Source: Tilletia caries
Taxonomy: Eukaryota; Basidiomycota; Exobasidiomycetes; Tilletiales; Tilletiaceae
Direction of reading: 5' to 3'
Assembly (NCBI GenBank): GCA_032718865.1
Contig: JALUTQ010000035.1
Span: forward strand, 186,001 to 250,000
DNA: 64,000 nucleotides
A program made the translations under genes and the position numbers. Positions 12,036-27,923 of the stretch are shown one piece after another. Every line of letters starts with the position of its first letter. The stretch's first letter is position 1. Under the pieces are notes generated by a model, which did no database searches, had not been told where the DNA came from, and worked only from the letters and a program-made list of their open reading frames with translations.

Positions 12036-13545
12036 AACACTGCGGCTGCTGGCTGACCTCCCTGCACACGAGAGCGCCGCATGGAGTGTCAGCTGGAACC
12101 CCGTCCTCCCCATCCTCGCATCCTGCTCCACAGACCAGCACGTACGTCTCTTCCGCTTCTCCCATCCTTCCTCCCCCTCCCCTTCCTCGTCCACAGCCCC
12201 ACCCACCTTCACACTCGCAGACAACATCAACACCGGACACAGGCGCACCCTCCGCCAGATCGCATGGTCCCCCAACGGCCGTATCTTCGCCACTGCCTCC
12301 TTCGACGCGACCATCGGCATCTGGGAACATATCACCCCGCGTCATGATCCCGAGGGCGAGCTCGAGGACGGGGACGAAGGCGATAAGCCTGCGTCGGACT
12401 GGGACTGCGTGGGCACACTCGAAGGCCACGACTCCGAGTGTAAATCCGTCGCATTCTCACCGCAGGGCCACCTCCTCGCCTCCTGCTCGCGCGACAAGTC
12501 CGTCTGGATCTGGGAATGCATCCAACCGCCCCCGCCCGAATCGCTGCCCGAGTGGAAACAGGCCATGCACGACGGCGACTCGCCCGAGTTCGAGTGTCTC
12601 AGTGTGCAGATGAGTCACTCGCAGGACGTCAAGAAGGTGCTCTTCCATCCGGACCCGAGCAGGGAGTTGCTCGTCTCTGCGTCGTATGATGACAGCATCA
12701 AGTTCTTCAGGGACGACCCGTCGGATGATTGGTACTGCGCCCGTACCCTTCCCGAAGCGCACAAGGGCACCATATGGGACCTCGCATTCTCACCCTGCGG
12801 ACGCTTCCTCGCGTCCTGCTCGGACGACAACACCATCCACATCTGGAGGGACGTAGGCCCGCTCGCACCCGAACAGCGCGCCGCCGCCGCCGCCGCCGCC
12901 GCCGCTGCTTCGACAGAGAAGGAGAAGGAGAAGGAGGCCGGAGCCGGGGCGACGGCGGAGGAGAAGTGGATCCTTGTCGGCAAGTTGGCCGGTTATCATT
13001 CCCGCACGATCTACGCCCTCTCCTGGGCAGCCGATCCCGCCGACCTCTCACCCGCACGCGAGCGCTCTCTCGGTCGGCTCGCCTCCGCCGGCGGGGACGG
13101 CCGGATCAACGTCTTCGAACTGGTGAGTTTTTTTTTTTTTCTTCAGAGGGAGATAGATCCCTTACCGAATCATGCTGATAAACCCCCCCTGTGTGATTTT
13201 CTCCAGACCGAACCGGAACAAGCATGGGACCCAACCAAGCCCGTATCCTCCCCAACAACACTCAGTCCCACACACACCCTCCTCACCACCCTCCCTTCAG
13301 CCCACGGCGTGTCCGACATCAACAGCCTCGCCTTCGCACCCACCTCCTATCCCTCCGCCATCTCTACACAATCGCGCTTTCAGGAGATCGACGACGATGC
13401 CGATCGCGCTAAAGGCGCGATGGGTCATTTGTTGGCGAGCTGTGCGGACGATGGGAGTGTGAGGGTTTGGGTCCTGCCTGGTTGTTCGTGGTATGAGAGT
13501 GAAGGGAGGGGCATCGGGAGGGATGGTGAGGTTCTTGAGCGGTGA
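11980..13545 (+). CDS. CIA1: CIA1, cytosolic iron-sulfur protein assembly WD40 protein
   Basis: Seven-bladed WD40 propeller of the CIA targeting complex, which hands Fe-S clusters to cytosolic and nuclear apo-proteins. Exons 11980-13122 and 13207-13545 (493 residues). WD repeat signatures include HESAAWSVSWNPVLPILASCSTD, RQIAWSPNGRIFATASFDATIGIWE, GHDSECKSVAFSPQGHLLASCSRDKSVWIWE and GTIWDLAFSPCGRFLASCSDDNTIHIW. The ATG at 11980 is the first in frame; 12001 is an alternative inside a Pro-Thr repeat. A poly-Ala run (about 13 residues) comes from GCC repeats at 12881-12909, in the loop after blade 5. The single recognised intron is 84 nt and lacks an in-frame stop, so retention would only insert 28 residues. 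The stop codon lies inside three tandem GGTGACC units (13543-13561). Confidence 0.92.
13123..13206 (+). other. Stop-free, in-frame 84-nt intron of CIA1
   Basis: Starts GTGAGT followed by a T-run of about 13, ends CTCCAG. Its length is a multiple of three and it has no stop codon in the gene frame. A second possible acceptor, CTTCAG, lies at about 13140-13145, right after the T-run. Confidence 0.7.
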
Positions 13546-13743
13546 CCGGTGACCGGTGACCCTTTTGCATTTGCTTCGCTCACCTCTTTGGAATAGACAG
13601 AATCACACAGTACTCTCTCTTCCGTGTCACGGGGGATATCACGGCGGGATATCTTACGATGGATGATGTGATGCATGCGATTGGGGGAATACGATGGTAG
13701 TACAGTTTTAATGAACAGAAGCAAAGGAAGCGAAGGGGGAGCA

Positions 13744-14604
13744 TCATTTCCGCGGCCTGCCCGTCCCCTGCTTCGCCGGCGCATTCGGCTTCGACGGCTT
13801 CTTCTTCTTGACGCTCAGCGGGTTCGGCTCCTTTACCTTCCTCTTCCTATTTGCTGGGGACTGGCTCTGGCTCTGACTTGGCTCGCCGGTGGACGTGGAG
13901 GTGGGAGGGGGGATGGGGCCTGTGATGACGTTTGAGGGGAGGGGGGTCGTCGATGGGCCTTTCAGCGCTGCTTTTTCCAGCTGTGCTCAGAGGAAAGAGG
14001 CGCGTCAGAAGGAAGCAAAAAGAGCAGACCAGAGAAGAGAGAGAGAGAGAGAGAGAGAGCAACTCACCTCCGCCACCCTCGCCTTCGTCACCTCGCTCAT
14101 CGGGGCCATGACCAACACCCCGGTCTGATTCGGATGCACAACCGGCAGTCCCACACACGCCTTCCCCACACCGGTCCTCAAGCCCAACCTGCCCGTGCCG
14201 AGTATGTACCGATGCTTATTGAACCCGCCGACAACGTCAGCAATACAGCTCTCCGCCTCGATCGCCTCGCGGTGATTACATCGCCGCCGCTCGAACTCCT
14301 TCGCCAGTGCCACAGCCGTCTTGCCCAACTTCGCCTGAGTCGCGTCCGAAGATTTCTCGAGGTTGTACAGGGCAACCATCGCGCATTGGGTGATCATCAG
14401 CTTCACATGTTGCGCGTCGGGCGGCTGTTGGAGGACGTCCGCGAGGCGGAGGAGTGGGCTGGGGGCGGTGGGGGAGGAGGCTTCTTTCGCGAGGTGCAGG
14501 GTGAGGCTGTCGTCGAGGAGGAGTTGGAAGGGCGCGCGGAAGTTGAAGTGGAGTTGGTATTGCTGCAGGAGGCGGCGGTACTGTTTTGCTCGCTTTTGAC
14601 GCAT
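13744..14604 (-). CDS. UTP23: UTP23, small-subunit processome PIN-domain protein
   Basis: Ribosome biogenesis factor (Utp23/Fcf1 family, degenerate PIN domain) for early pre-18S processing and snR30 release; nucleolar. Exons 14604-14068 and 13980-13744, 257 residues. The start MRQKRAKQYRRLLQQYQLHFNF is the family hallmark, followed by FRAPFQLLLDD and, later, a Cys/His-containing patch (ERRRCNHREAIEAESCIADVVGG) and NKHRYILGT. The C-terminus is lysine-rich (KKKKPSKPN ... GTGRPRK), typical of nucleolar targeting. The intron carries a GA dinucleotide tract (minus-strand CT) next to the donor at about 14038-14060. Tandem downstream of CET1 on the same strand. Confidence 0.92.
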
Positions 14605-14925
14605 CGTTTACCAAACGCTCGCTGCTGCTGCTGCTGCTGCTGCTGGGAGGGATCGCTGCTGTTCGACGTCGAGCGCGGCAAGCTGGAGGCCAAGCTAATG
14701 CTCGCGCTCTCTCGAAAAAATTTCGGGGGAAGCGAAGGAAAAGGCTCCGAGCGTCGGGGTCAGATGGAACAGGGAGATTCTTGTTGGAGACTGGAGACGG
14801 GACATGTTCTGGTTTATGGGTTTGCAACTTGCAAGGGAAGCTATGGTACACTGTCTTGTTTTCAAACGCTGTCTGGCTTCGGACTGGGGTGAGAGATTGC
14901 GATGGATTCGGACCTGTGACGGAGT
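14605..14925. other. CET1-UTP23 intergenic region with CTG repeat
   Basis: About 320 bp upstream of UTP23. A (CTG)n trinucleotide tract of about 8 units lies at 14621-14644. No gene is supported; open frames here come from the repeat. Confidence 0.5.
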
Positions 14926-16302
14926 TCAGCTCTGCAACTCCGGCATGTTCCTGCGTCGACCAAGACAAAGGGAATGAAGGAAGGGGGTCAGCCTATCCCA
15001 GCTCCACAACAAAGGTCGGAGTCCCGGTCCTCACCGTATTAACATCCGGACATTGTTCAAGAAGATATGGCACATATCGTCAAAGGGCGTCCAATCCTGG
15101 GAGACCCCACCCGAACGCGCCTCATGTCCAGCGGCGATGAGCTTGGACGCATCTTGGAACTCGACCTCGAGCTCGTGGGTGATCTGCGTTCCCGTCAACT
15201 GTTTTGAGAAGGGGGTCAGTCTTCTTGTTAAGGTGAAGGAAAGAGGGGCGGTGTGGGTTTAACGTACCGGGAACGTCGATTGGACCAGGGTGAGGTCGAC
15301 TTGGATCAGCTCGTGCTGGTACGTGACGCGATTCTTGTCTCGCCAAAACAGGGATATACTGTCTTCCTTCGGTAGTGGTACTGAAACGTTTCGGCCCAAG
15401 TCGAACCCCGATCAGAAAAGGCGCAACCATATCTTCATGATTCACGAAACGGAAACTCACCTGGCGTCTCCGTGTTGATCGAGATCCGATAGTCATACGC
15501 CCTCTTCGGGCAGTAGATCTCCAAACTCGCAATCCTCCGCTTCACCATCGCATGATCCGACTTCGCCTTCCCATGCTTATCCCTCGTCACCCTAATCTTA
15601 TCCTCCTTCTGCCCCTCTCCCCCCGCCAGACTCTCCAGCACGGCAGGCGGGAGCGAACCCGGCTCGAGTTTGTGGAAGTGGTCGATCTCTTCTTGGCGCT
15701 TGTAGACGATTTTGGAGCCGGGGTAGCCTTTGACGTTCGTGTAGGTGACCAGCTGGTTCATTAGCTTGTTCATGGCGGAGTGGTGGTTCTGTGTTCAGCG
15801 GGTTGGGGGGCAAGGGGTCAGCACAACATCAAAGAGAGGCCGTGAGAGAGCGGAGGGGAAAAACTGACGACCATGAGTTGGCTGACGAATCGGATGCCTT
15901 CTGTGTTCTCCATCAGCACTGCGCGCGTAATATCATCAGGAGGTATTCAGTAAGGTGTGCTTCTATCTTCAGCACAAACCTCTGCTCCAAGCTCACCAGT
16001 CTCCGTCATGACGGGCATGAACAGCCGCATTTCAGTCGACTTATCGACCAGCGTCCCAATCTTCGCTTCAATCTGGCACGACAAATCAACATCCGTCAGC
16101 CAACCAGCAAGAGACACGCGCATTATAGTACCTGGGAAGAAAAGCTCACCTCGACATTGGCAAGGTTCTGGGAGTGGAAGTAGATCCAATCCGCTATGGT
16201 CGCTGTGAATTCGTCGATGGGGTCGTAGGAGAACATGGTGCGCTCATACGGTTTATCTGCGCCCGGCAGTACGCCTGCAGCAACGGGTTGCTGTGCCGCC
16301 AT
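14926..16302 (-). CDS. CET1: mRNA capping enzyme RNA 5'-triphosphatase (Cet1/Pct1 family)
   Basis: Fungal metal-dependent RNA triphosphatase (tunnel fold) that removes the gamma phosphate of nascent mRNA before capping. Exons on the minus strand: 16302-16150, 16072-15997, 15918-15869, 15788-15461, 15380-15268, 15198-15035 and probably 14950-14926, giving 302 residues, close to S. pombe Pct1. The two metal-binding Glu motifs are visible: EIEAKIG, formed across the first junction, and HELEVEF in exon 6. The basic tunnel segment KRRIASLEIYCPKRAYDYRISINTE lies in exon 4. The last intron (GTGAGG donor, CTGAC branch-like site, GACGCAG acceptor) adds NMPELQS; without it the frame stops at 15031 after NNVRMLIR (295 residues). 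Exon 1 coordinates are good to about 1 nt. Divergent from the RecQ gene. Confidence 0.88.
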
Positions 16303-16823
16303 CTTTCTGTCTGTTAGTGGCTGTGAAAGGCGAACGATGGGCTATGGAAGGACTGGGGAGTGCATGGACGTCTTCGCGACTTGGAGTTGGAGCGGAGGGA
16401 CGAGCTTCTCGAATCTCGAGCGGATGGAGCGTGTTTAACCAGCGAAAAGAGGAGCCTCTCTTTCGTCTCATTATCTCCTTCCCACAGTGTCCATCCATCG
16501 TGGCAGCACGAGTACATCTCGGGCACGCTGTCCTTCTGCTACAGTGACAGCCGGGCAGGGTCAAAGGCTGTTCCTGTTCGACGGATGCTGTCGAGCGCTG
16601 AGGGAAGAACAGCAGGGATTTTCTTTTTCTTTGTTGATTTGCTCGACGCGTCGCGTGCCGCGTGTCACGGACGCGCCTCGCTTCGGTTCAGCGTCGGTAT
16701 CGCACAGAAGACCAACACTTCGAGCGAGCCAACTTTTGTCCTCCCACAGCATTCAGCATCAGTATCAAGAAGATCAGCAACGGAACTCGCCAGCGCTAGG
16801 AACTTGTCGGCGGACTGGATTCC
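16303..16823. promoter_or_regulatory. Divergent promoter region CET1/RecQ helicase
   Basis: 521 bp between divergent starts. No TATA box or repeat stands out; open frames on both strands are not supported by any family signal. Confidence 0.4.
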
Positions 16824-21276
<4,453 letters not shown>

Positions 21277-22228
21277 GCGATGAAGCTTGAAGCACCCCCG
21301 GACGATGCTGAACGCCCGCATACTTTAATGCTATCACTCACTCTGGATTGATGCCTTGCGAAGCTGCCTGGGATCATGCTGAACCTTTGACGTTGGGCGG
21401 GCACGGCGCAGGTTCAGATATGTTCAGACAGGTCCGAGCATGCTTCGAACCCTTGTCTCGGCAGAGACTCTCGTCCCGACTCCGTCGAATCTTGAGGCGG
21501 GGCCTCATCAGCGCCTCACCAGCGGGCAGCGCCTCAGCGCTCAGCGCGGTCGTCTGTCGCTGTCGAGGTGGGTATAGGTTTAGGTAGGGCACGGCCGACA
21601 GCACGTGGGCAAGAAGAGCGACTTCGCGCCTGTGCCTGAAATCGCCAATTTGGCTCGTTCCGCATCGCCGACGATGACCGTAACCGAAGACTTATTGGTG
21701 AGTATGTAGCGGTGAGCACGTTGGGGCTGATGTTATTTTCATCGTCTCCCAAAGCTAGCGCTCGTCTATCTCCAACAGACAGGTCCCAGGCAGGCGGCGG
21801 CCGGCCATACCTGACCGACCGGCGGCAAGGCTACGGTGCCGACTAATAATAATGACAGCGCTGTAATTGGCCGGGCCCAGAGCGCTGCGAAGTGCGATTA
21901 TTCTGTGGGGAGCTCCACTGTCATACTTTTACTGACCGTGTTCCGCTTACTTGGATTTTTTGACAGCTTCGCTAATTGGCAATTGCTGGCCTGCGCTCCC
22001 GCAGAGACGAGCGAGGTGGCGGGGTATATGGAGCGCGGACCTAGGAACGTGTTTGCATCCAGGAGTAGTTCCAGGATGTTCAGGGCCTACGAAGGGGTTG
22101 CCTGAAGAAGTATTTAAACCTGCTTGTGATTCGGCTGCTTAAATCTTCCGGATGTTCTCCCCTTTCTAGGACGTCTTTGCCGTATTCTTCCTGATTCCCC
22201 CTTTGCTTCATACAGGTCTTCCGCAAGT
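21277..22228. promoter_or_regulatory. Acid phosphatase promoter region with three Pho4-type sites
   Basis: 950 bp with no supported gene. CACGTG (followed by GG) at 21602-21607, CACGTT (followed by GGG) at 21717-21722 and AACGTG (CACGTT on the other strand) at 22046-22051 match the two site types bound by yeast Pho4 and Neurospora NUC-1. A TATTTAAA box at 22111-22118 is 111 bp before the ATG. Function is inferred from the motif and the phosphate genes downstream. Confidence 0.55.
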
Positions 22229-24171
22229 ATGCACGTCTTCCAGCTCGTCGCGGCGCTGCCGTTCTTGGCCGCCTCGGTGGTTGGTGTGAACTACCCTGCG
22301 AAGCCTCAGGACAAGTCGACCCCGGTCCAACAGCGTCTCTCGATGTCAGCTCCTGATGGTGAGTCCAGGGCTCGGCTCAAGATTTGCGATGAGGGACAGA
22401 CTCAGGGACCTGATTCCTGGTTTTTTTAATCTTCGGTAGCTGTGGCCGTCGGGTGGAATACGTACCAGCAACTCAGCAAGCCCTGCGTGTCGTACGGCCT
22501 GAGCGCGGACAACTTGAACAACACCGCTTGCTCGACGGACTCGGTCACGTACCCGACCTCGCGGACATGGGCGCAGACGGTTGTACTTCCCGGCCTCCAG
22601 CCTGCTACGTCGTACTGTGAGTGATCCTTTGCCAGGGAGGCTAGTAGTCCGGAGAAGGGCAGTGCTGAATTTTTGACCTCGTGCTCTTGTAGACTACAAG
22701 ATTCAGTCGACGAACTCGTCCATTGTGCCCTTCAAGTCTCCTCGCCAGGCCGGCGACAAGACGCCCTTCACCTTTTCGACTGTTGTCGATCTCGGCGTGT
22801 GAGTAACAAGGAAATTTTGCGTTCATGGGTTCTTCCCACTGATCTAAACACACGCTTCTGTTCAATAGCTACGGCAAGGATGGCTTTACGATCAGCGGTC
22901 CCTCGCAGCGGGACATGATCCCGACCATTGACCCGGCGCTGAACCACAGCACCATTGGCCGACTTGCTCAGATCGCGCCCTCGTACGACTTCGTTGTTCA
23001 CCCTGGTGACTTGGCCTATGCTGATGACTGGTTGTAAGTCTCATCTGAGGATGCATAACATATGAGATTTACAAATTTGCTCACCATTTCAAGCACTTCA
23101 GCCTGAACGCTGCCAACTTGCTCGATGGGACGAACGCTTACGAGGCCATTATAGAGCAGTTCTACGGCCAACTGGCACCCATCGCCGAGCAGAAGCCGTA
23201 CATGGTCAGCCCTGGCAACCACGAGGCTGTGTGCAGCGAGGTCACGCCTGGACTGTGCCCTGCTGGCCAGCGCAACTTTACCGACTTTTCGCTCCGGTTC
23301 GGAGATAACATGCCTGCTTCGTTCCCTTCGCGGTCGATGGATGAGGCTGCGATGGCGGCGCGGAGCAAGGCTAGGTCGCTTGCGCTTCCTCCGTTCTGGT
23401 TCTCGTTCGAATGTGAGCACGGTGGACTCCCTTGCTTCTCTTACACAGAGGGACATCCGCTGATTACCCTCTCTTTTGAATTACAGACGGTCTCGCCCAC
23501 ATTGTCATGATCGACACGGAGACCGACTTCCCCTCAGCTCCGGACTCTGCTGGCGGCTCCTCCAACCCCAACTTGATGGGCGGACCCTTCGGCCGAGCGG
23601 GCCAGCAGCTGGAGTTCCTGGAGGCCGACCTGGCGAGTGTCGACCGCAACGTGACGCCCTGGTTGATCGTGGCAGGGCACCGACCCTGGTACACGACTTC
23701 GGAGTCGAGCAAGCCTGACAGCGGGTGCGTTGCGTGCAAGGACGCCTTTGAGCCGTTGCTGTACAAGTACGGTGTGGACCTTGCGATGTTTGGCCATGTG
23801 CACAACTCGCAGCGGTTCAACCCTGTGTACAACGGAACTGCAGACGCTGCGGGCCTCAACGACCCCAAGGCTCCCATGTACAGTGAGTCTTCCTTACTGT
23901 CCCTCAAAGCTGCTCACGAACGAAAGCTGATCAAACACGCTCTGCAACAACAGTCGTGGCGGGCGGCGCTGGCAACATCGAAGGCTTCTCCAAGGTCTCG
24001 TACCAGCAGGACTTCTGCGCGTTCGCAAACGGCAAGGACTACGCTTTCGCCACGGTGAACATCCAGAGCTCGACCAACCTGAAGGTCGACTTTATTCGGT
24101 CGTTTGACGGAAACATCCTGGACAGCTCGGTCCTGTACAAGTCGCACACGGAGCAGTTTGTGCGCCAGTGA
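22229..24171 (+). CDS. Secreted purple acid phosphatase (metallophosphoesterase)
   Basis: Extracellular phosphomonoesterase of the purple acid phosphatase/fungal acid phosphatase class, releasing phosphate from organic esters. Exons 22229-22358, 22440-22616, 22693-22798, 22869-23033, 23102-23412, 23487-23882 and 23954-24171; 500 residues. A signal peptide covers about residues 1-19 (MHVFQLVAALPFLAASVVG). The fibronectin-like N-terminal domain (VAVGWNTYQQL ... VVLPGLQPATSYYYKI) is followed by the catalytic domain: DLGVYG, GDLAYADDW, GNHE, VAGHRPWY and FGHVHNSQR supply the metal ligands. Several N-x-S/T sites fit secretion. It lies 640 bp upstream of a phosphate permease in the same orientation and has Pho4-type sites in its promoter. 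Confidence 0.93.
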
Positions 24172-24811
24172 GTGAGCGGCCTGCCTTTTTCTTATTCCCA
24201 TCATGATACACACCTGGAACAGTACATAGAATGCCCAAGACTTGACATCGCCATGGCCAGCAGGTTGGCCTGCCCCACCAGGCATTTGTCACACGAGCAT
24301 CTTGGTCTCCATGTCGTCTGCCAGGCACAGACAAGACAGAGTGAGCCCGGAGTAATTTGATTTTGGAAACTTAAAGGCGAAACTTGCACCTTGGCAGGAG
24401 GGAAGTGAGGGGCGGTGTCTCCCGAACGAAACGCTGCCCGGTCTTGCTCCTCTCCCACATCAGCGGTAAAGGTTGTCTTCTGTCTGCCCCCCTTGGAAGC
24501 GAAGGAGAAGGTTCGCCCACCTCCCGCACGGTCTGAAGTCTCACTCTGTCTCGCCTTCCGATACGGTGTCTCATATACTGGGAGGTATAAGAAGAAGCAG
24601 CTGAGTAGCTCGACCTTGCTACTACTTCCTGCCCCACTCCATCTTGCCCCTGTCGCCTTGTCCGCCTGTTCTTGGGTCTTCGTAAGGGACGACGTGCATG
24701 CGCTCAACGCAGAAGAAGCGGCAGCAGCAAGACCTTCACACCACCCTCCCCCCTCAGCAAGAGTCGATCGCACTCCAGCCCATCAGCAGCACTGCAAGAC
24801 GAGCCCGCAAG
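24172..24811. promoter_or_regulatory. Upstream region of the SPX phosphate permease
   Basis: 640 bp without a supported gene. A TATAAGAAG box lies at 24586-24594, about 225 bp before the ATG. No CACGTG/CACGTT site is present here. Confidence 0.45.
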
Positions 24812-27800
24812 ATGAAGTTCTCCCACAGCATTCAGTTCAACAGCAAGTCCGAGTGGGCAAACTACTACGTTGCGTGAGTGTATGCGTGTCTGCCTTGTAT
24901 AAGCAGCCAGGGGAGGCTGACAGTCTGAGCGCTCTCCTTGTGAATCAGCTACTCGAATCTCAAGAAGGCCATCTACCAGATCGAGAAGGAGCAGCTTTAC
25001 GATGAGGAAGGAGGAAGTAGCGCCTTACAGCTGCATCACGACACCGACACCGAGTCATCAGCCCTTCTTCGCGGCACAGACGGATCTGTCGATGCCGAGC
25101 GCGTCTTCGTGCCCCTGCTCGACAAGGAGCTCGCCAAGGTTGTCGACTTCTACCAAGCTAAGGAGACCGAGCTCCTCACCGACCTCTCCGTCGTCCAACG
25201 AGACCTCGAGGAACGCGAAGACGGCCTCGCCCACTACTACGACCACCACTTCGCTTCCGAGCGCCTCGCACGCGAAGGTGACGATGGCGATGACGATGAT
25301 GACGACGAGCTAGAGTCCCCGCACACCACCTTCCGAAGCACCACCAAGACTTCCGCACCGCGCACCCGAAGACCCAGTCTGGACGCCATCTTCACTGACG
25401 CCAGCAAGTACAACGAGGCAGCTGCTCAGGCGCGTGAGCTGCGCGGTCTCGACGTCACCAGCTCTGCGCAGAGCGTTCGCACCGCACCGAGTATCGTCTC
25501 TAATGACGGCAACAACGCGCCGGCCCGTCCTACATCGACTGTGAGGAGGCTTTCCTCCCGTCTCCCGCCTCAGATGGAATCGGACTGGGCCATCGACATG
25601 CGCATCACTTTCAAGAAACGGATCAGCGATCTCTTTGTAGACATTTCCGAGCTTAAGCAGTATGTAGAGCTGAACCGGACGGGTTTGAAGAAGATTCTCA
25701 AGAAGTGAGTAGACCATGCTTGGTAGCGCTCCGGAGCGCGTCGACTTCCGCTGGATTGCTGTTACTGATACCGCTATCTTCTCCAGGTATGACAAAATCA
25801 CCAAGAATAACCTCAAGGATCGATATCTCTCCGGAGTAGTAGAAGTGAGTTTTGACTTTCGCATGGTCGATGATCTGAATCTCGGACCTCCTGACGCATC
25901 TCATTTTGTCCTATGGTCCTATCACCATCAAGGAGAAGTATCCCTTCTCAAACAAGGCCAAGTCGCAGCTCGACGAGGCGAGCAACACCCTCACTACCCT
26001 ATACGCCAACGTGGTCACTTCAGGCGACATCGTCCTCGCAACCGCCCAGCTGAAGGAGCAACTCCGCGAACAAGTCGTCTGGCAGCGCAACACAGTATGG
26101 CGCGAGATGATCGGTATCGAACGACGCGTCGCAGGAGCCGCACTCGAGCGGAGTGTCATGGGGGCCCGTGCGCCGGGCGTCAAAGACGGCGAACAACCTA
26201 AAGCGACGCGATTCCGCACCCCGTGCGGATCGATCACGCTCCCGTCCTGGCTGGGCATCTCGACGGTCCAGCTTGTGATTGCGTTTGTGATGCTTGTGCT
26301 GTTGCTCAAGGCGCCTGGGTTACGCTTCTTTGAACGCGTGGAGGAGCAGAATTGCTTGGCGATTCTCGTCTTTTGCACAATATTGTGGGCGACGGAGGTG
26401 AGTTTATTTCCCAATTCCCATGACGAGTCTTGGGCATTGAGGGACTGATCACGCGTCTTTTGTTGCATCATCAGGTCATCCCTCTCTTCGTCACCTCGCT
26501 AATGGTCCCACTCCTCGTCGTCTCGTTGCGAGTCGCCCGATCGGAGGATCACGCCGACCGCCGACTGACAGCAAACGAGACGACAAAGTGGATCTTCTCC
26601 CAGATGTTCGCACCCAACATGTGTCTCCTGCTCGGCGGTTTCACCATAGCCGCCGCGCTGTCCAAGTACGGTATCGACAAGATTCTCGCGACGAAAGTAC
26701 TCCGCTTGGCAGGCAGCAAGCCGTCGAACGTGCTCCTGGCACACATGTGCGTCGCGTGCTTTGCGAGCATGTGGATCAGCAACGTCGCCGCTCCCGTGCT
26801 GATGTACTCGCTCATCCAGCCGATCCTGCGCACACTTCCCGACAAGTCCTCCTACGGCTCCGCGTTGATCATGGGGATCGCGCTGGCGTCGAACATCGGT
26901 GGACAGACGAGCCCGATCGCGTCGCCGCAGAACTTGATCGCGTTGCAGTACATGGCCGAGCCGCTCAGCTGGCTCCAGTGGTTCGCCATCACAATCCCTG
27001 TCAGCGGGCTTTCGCTGATCATCATCTGGCTTGTGCTGCTCTGGGGATACGGATCGGGTAAAGGGACGATCATCAAGCGGATGAGCGAGAACCGGGATCC
27101 GTTCTCGGGGATTCAGTACTTCATCTCCGGTGTGTCGATTGCGACGATTATGCTCTGGTGCTTGGAGCGGAAGTTGGAGTGGGTCTTGGGCGACATGGGC
27201 ATCATTGCTATCAGTGAGTGGTACTTCCTCTTCCTTTCCTATTTTCACCCCCGTGGCGATTGCTGACGCTTTATCTGTGCTTCGTCTTCCTCCACAGTGC
27301 CTTTGGTTCTCTTCTTCGGAACGGGAATTCTGACGAAGGAGGACTTCAACAACTTCTTGTGGACTATAGTTTTTCGTGAGTTTGCCTATGAAGCGCGTCA
27401 TCCTTTCCCTATTCGCCCACTAGCTCTGGACTCGCGCTAACGACAGCGTCCCTTCCCTCAACTCGTCCTTCCAGTCGCCATGGGCGGCATCGCGCTTGGC
27501 AAGGCGGTAACATCAAGTGGTCTGCTCGACTCCCTAGACGCGATCATCCAAGAAGTCGTCAAAGGCATGCCAGTCTGGAAGGTGCTCTTCGCCCTCCTGA
27601 TCATCTGCCTCGTCGTCGCGACCTTCATCTCGCACACCATCGCGGCCGTCCTGCTGGTGCCCATCGCAGCCCAGGTCGGCGACAGTCTCTCGGAGCCCCA
27701 TCCGAGGCTGTTGATCATGGCCACCGTGCTGACGGCGTCGGCTGCGATGGGTCTGCCTGTTTCTGGGTTCCCGAACATGACGGCGGTCTCGATGGAGAAC

Positions 27801-27923
27801 TCGGTCGGCGAGCGGTATGTGACTGTCAAGGACTTTTTGCGGGTCGGCGTGTTGGCCAGTGTGCTCGCCACCATCACGGTCGGCACGCTCGGGTTCCTCA
27901 TTATGACGCTCCTCAAGTTATGA
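24812..27923 (+). CDS. PHO90: SPX-domain low-affinity phosphate permease (Pho87/Pho90/Pho91 type)
   Basis: Phosphate transporter combining an N-terminal SPX domain, which senses inositol pyrophosphates, with a DASS/CitT-type permease. Exons 24812-24873, 24949-25704, 25787-25844, 25933-26397, 26475-27213, 27298-27375 and 27475-27923; 868 residues, the usual length. The SPX parts are MKFSHSIQFNSKSEWANYYV and, after a variable acidic stretch, LYVELNRTGLKKILKKYDK-like sequence with NNLKDRYL. The permease has about 12 hydrophobic segments, including IGGQTSPIASPQN and AAMGLPVSGFPNM, the paired substrate/cation signatures of the family. Plasma membrane (Pho90) and vacuole (Pho91) locations both occur in this family and cannot be told apart here. 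Placed directly downstream of the acid phosphatase. Confidence 0.93.
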
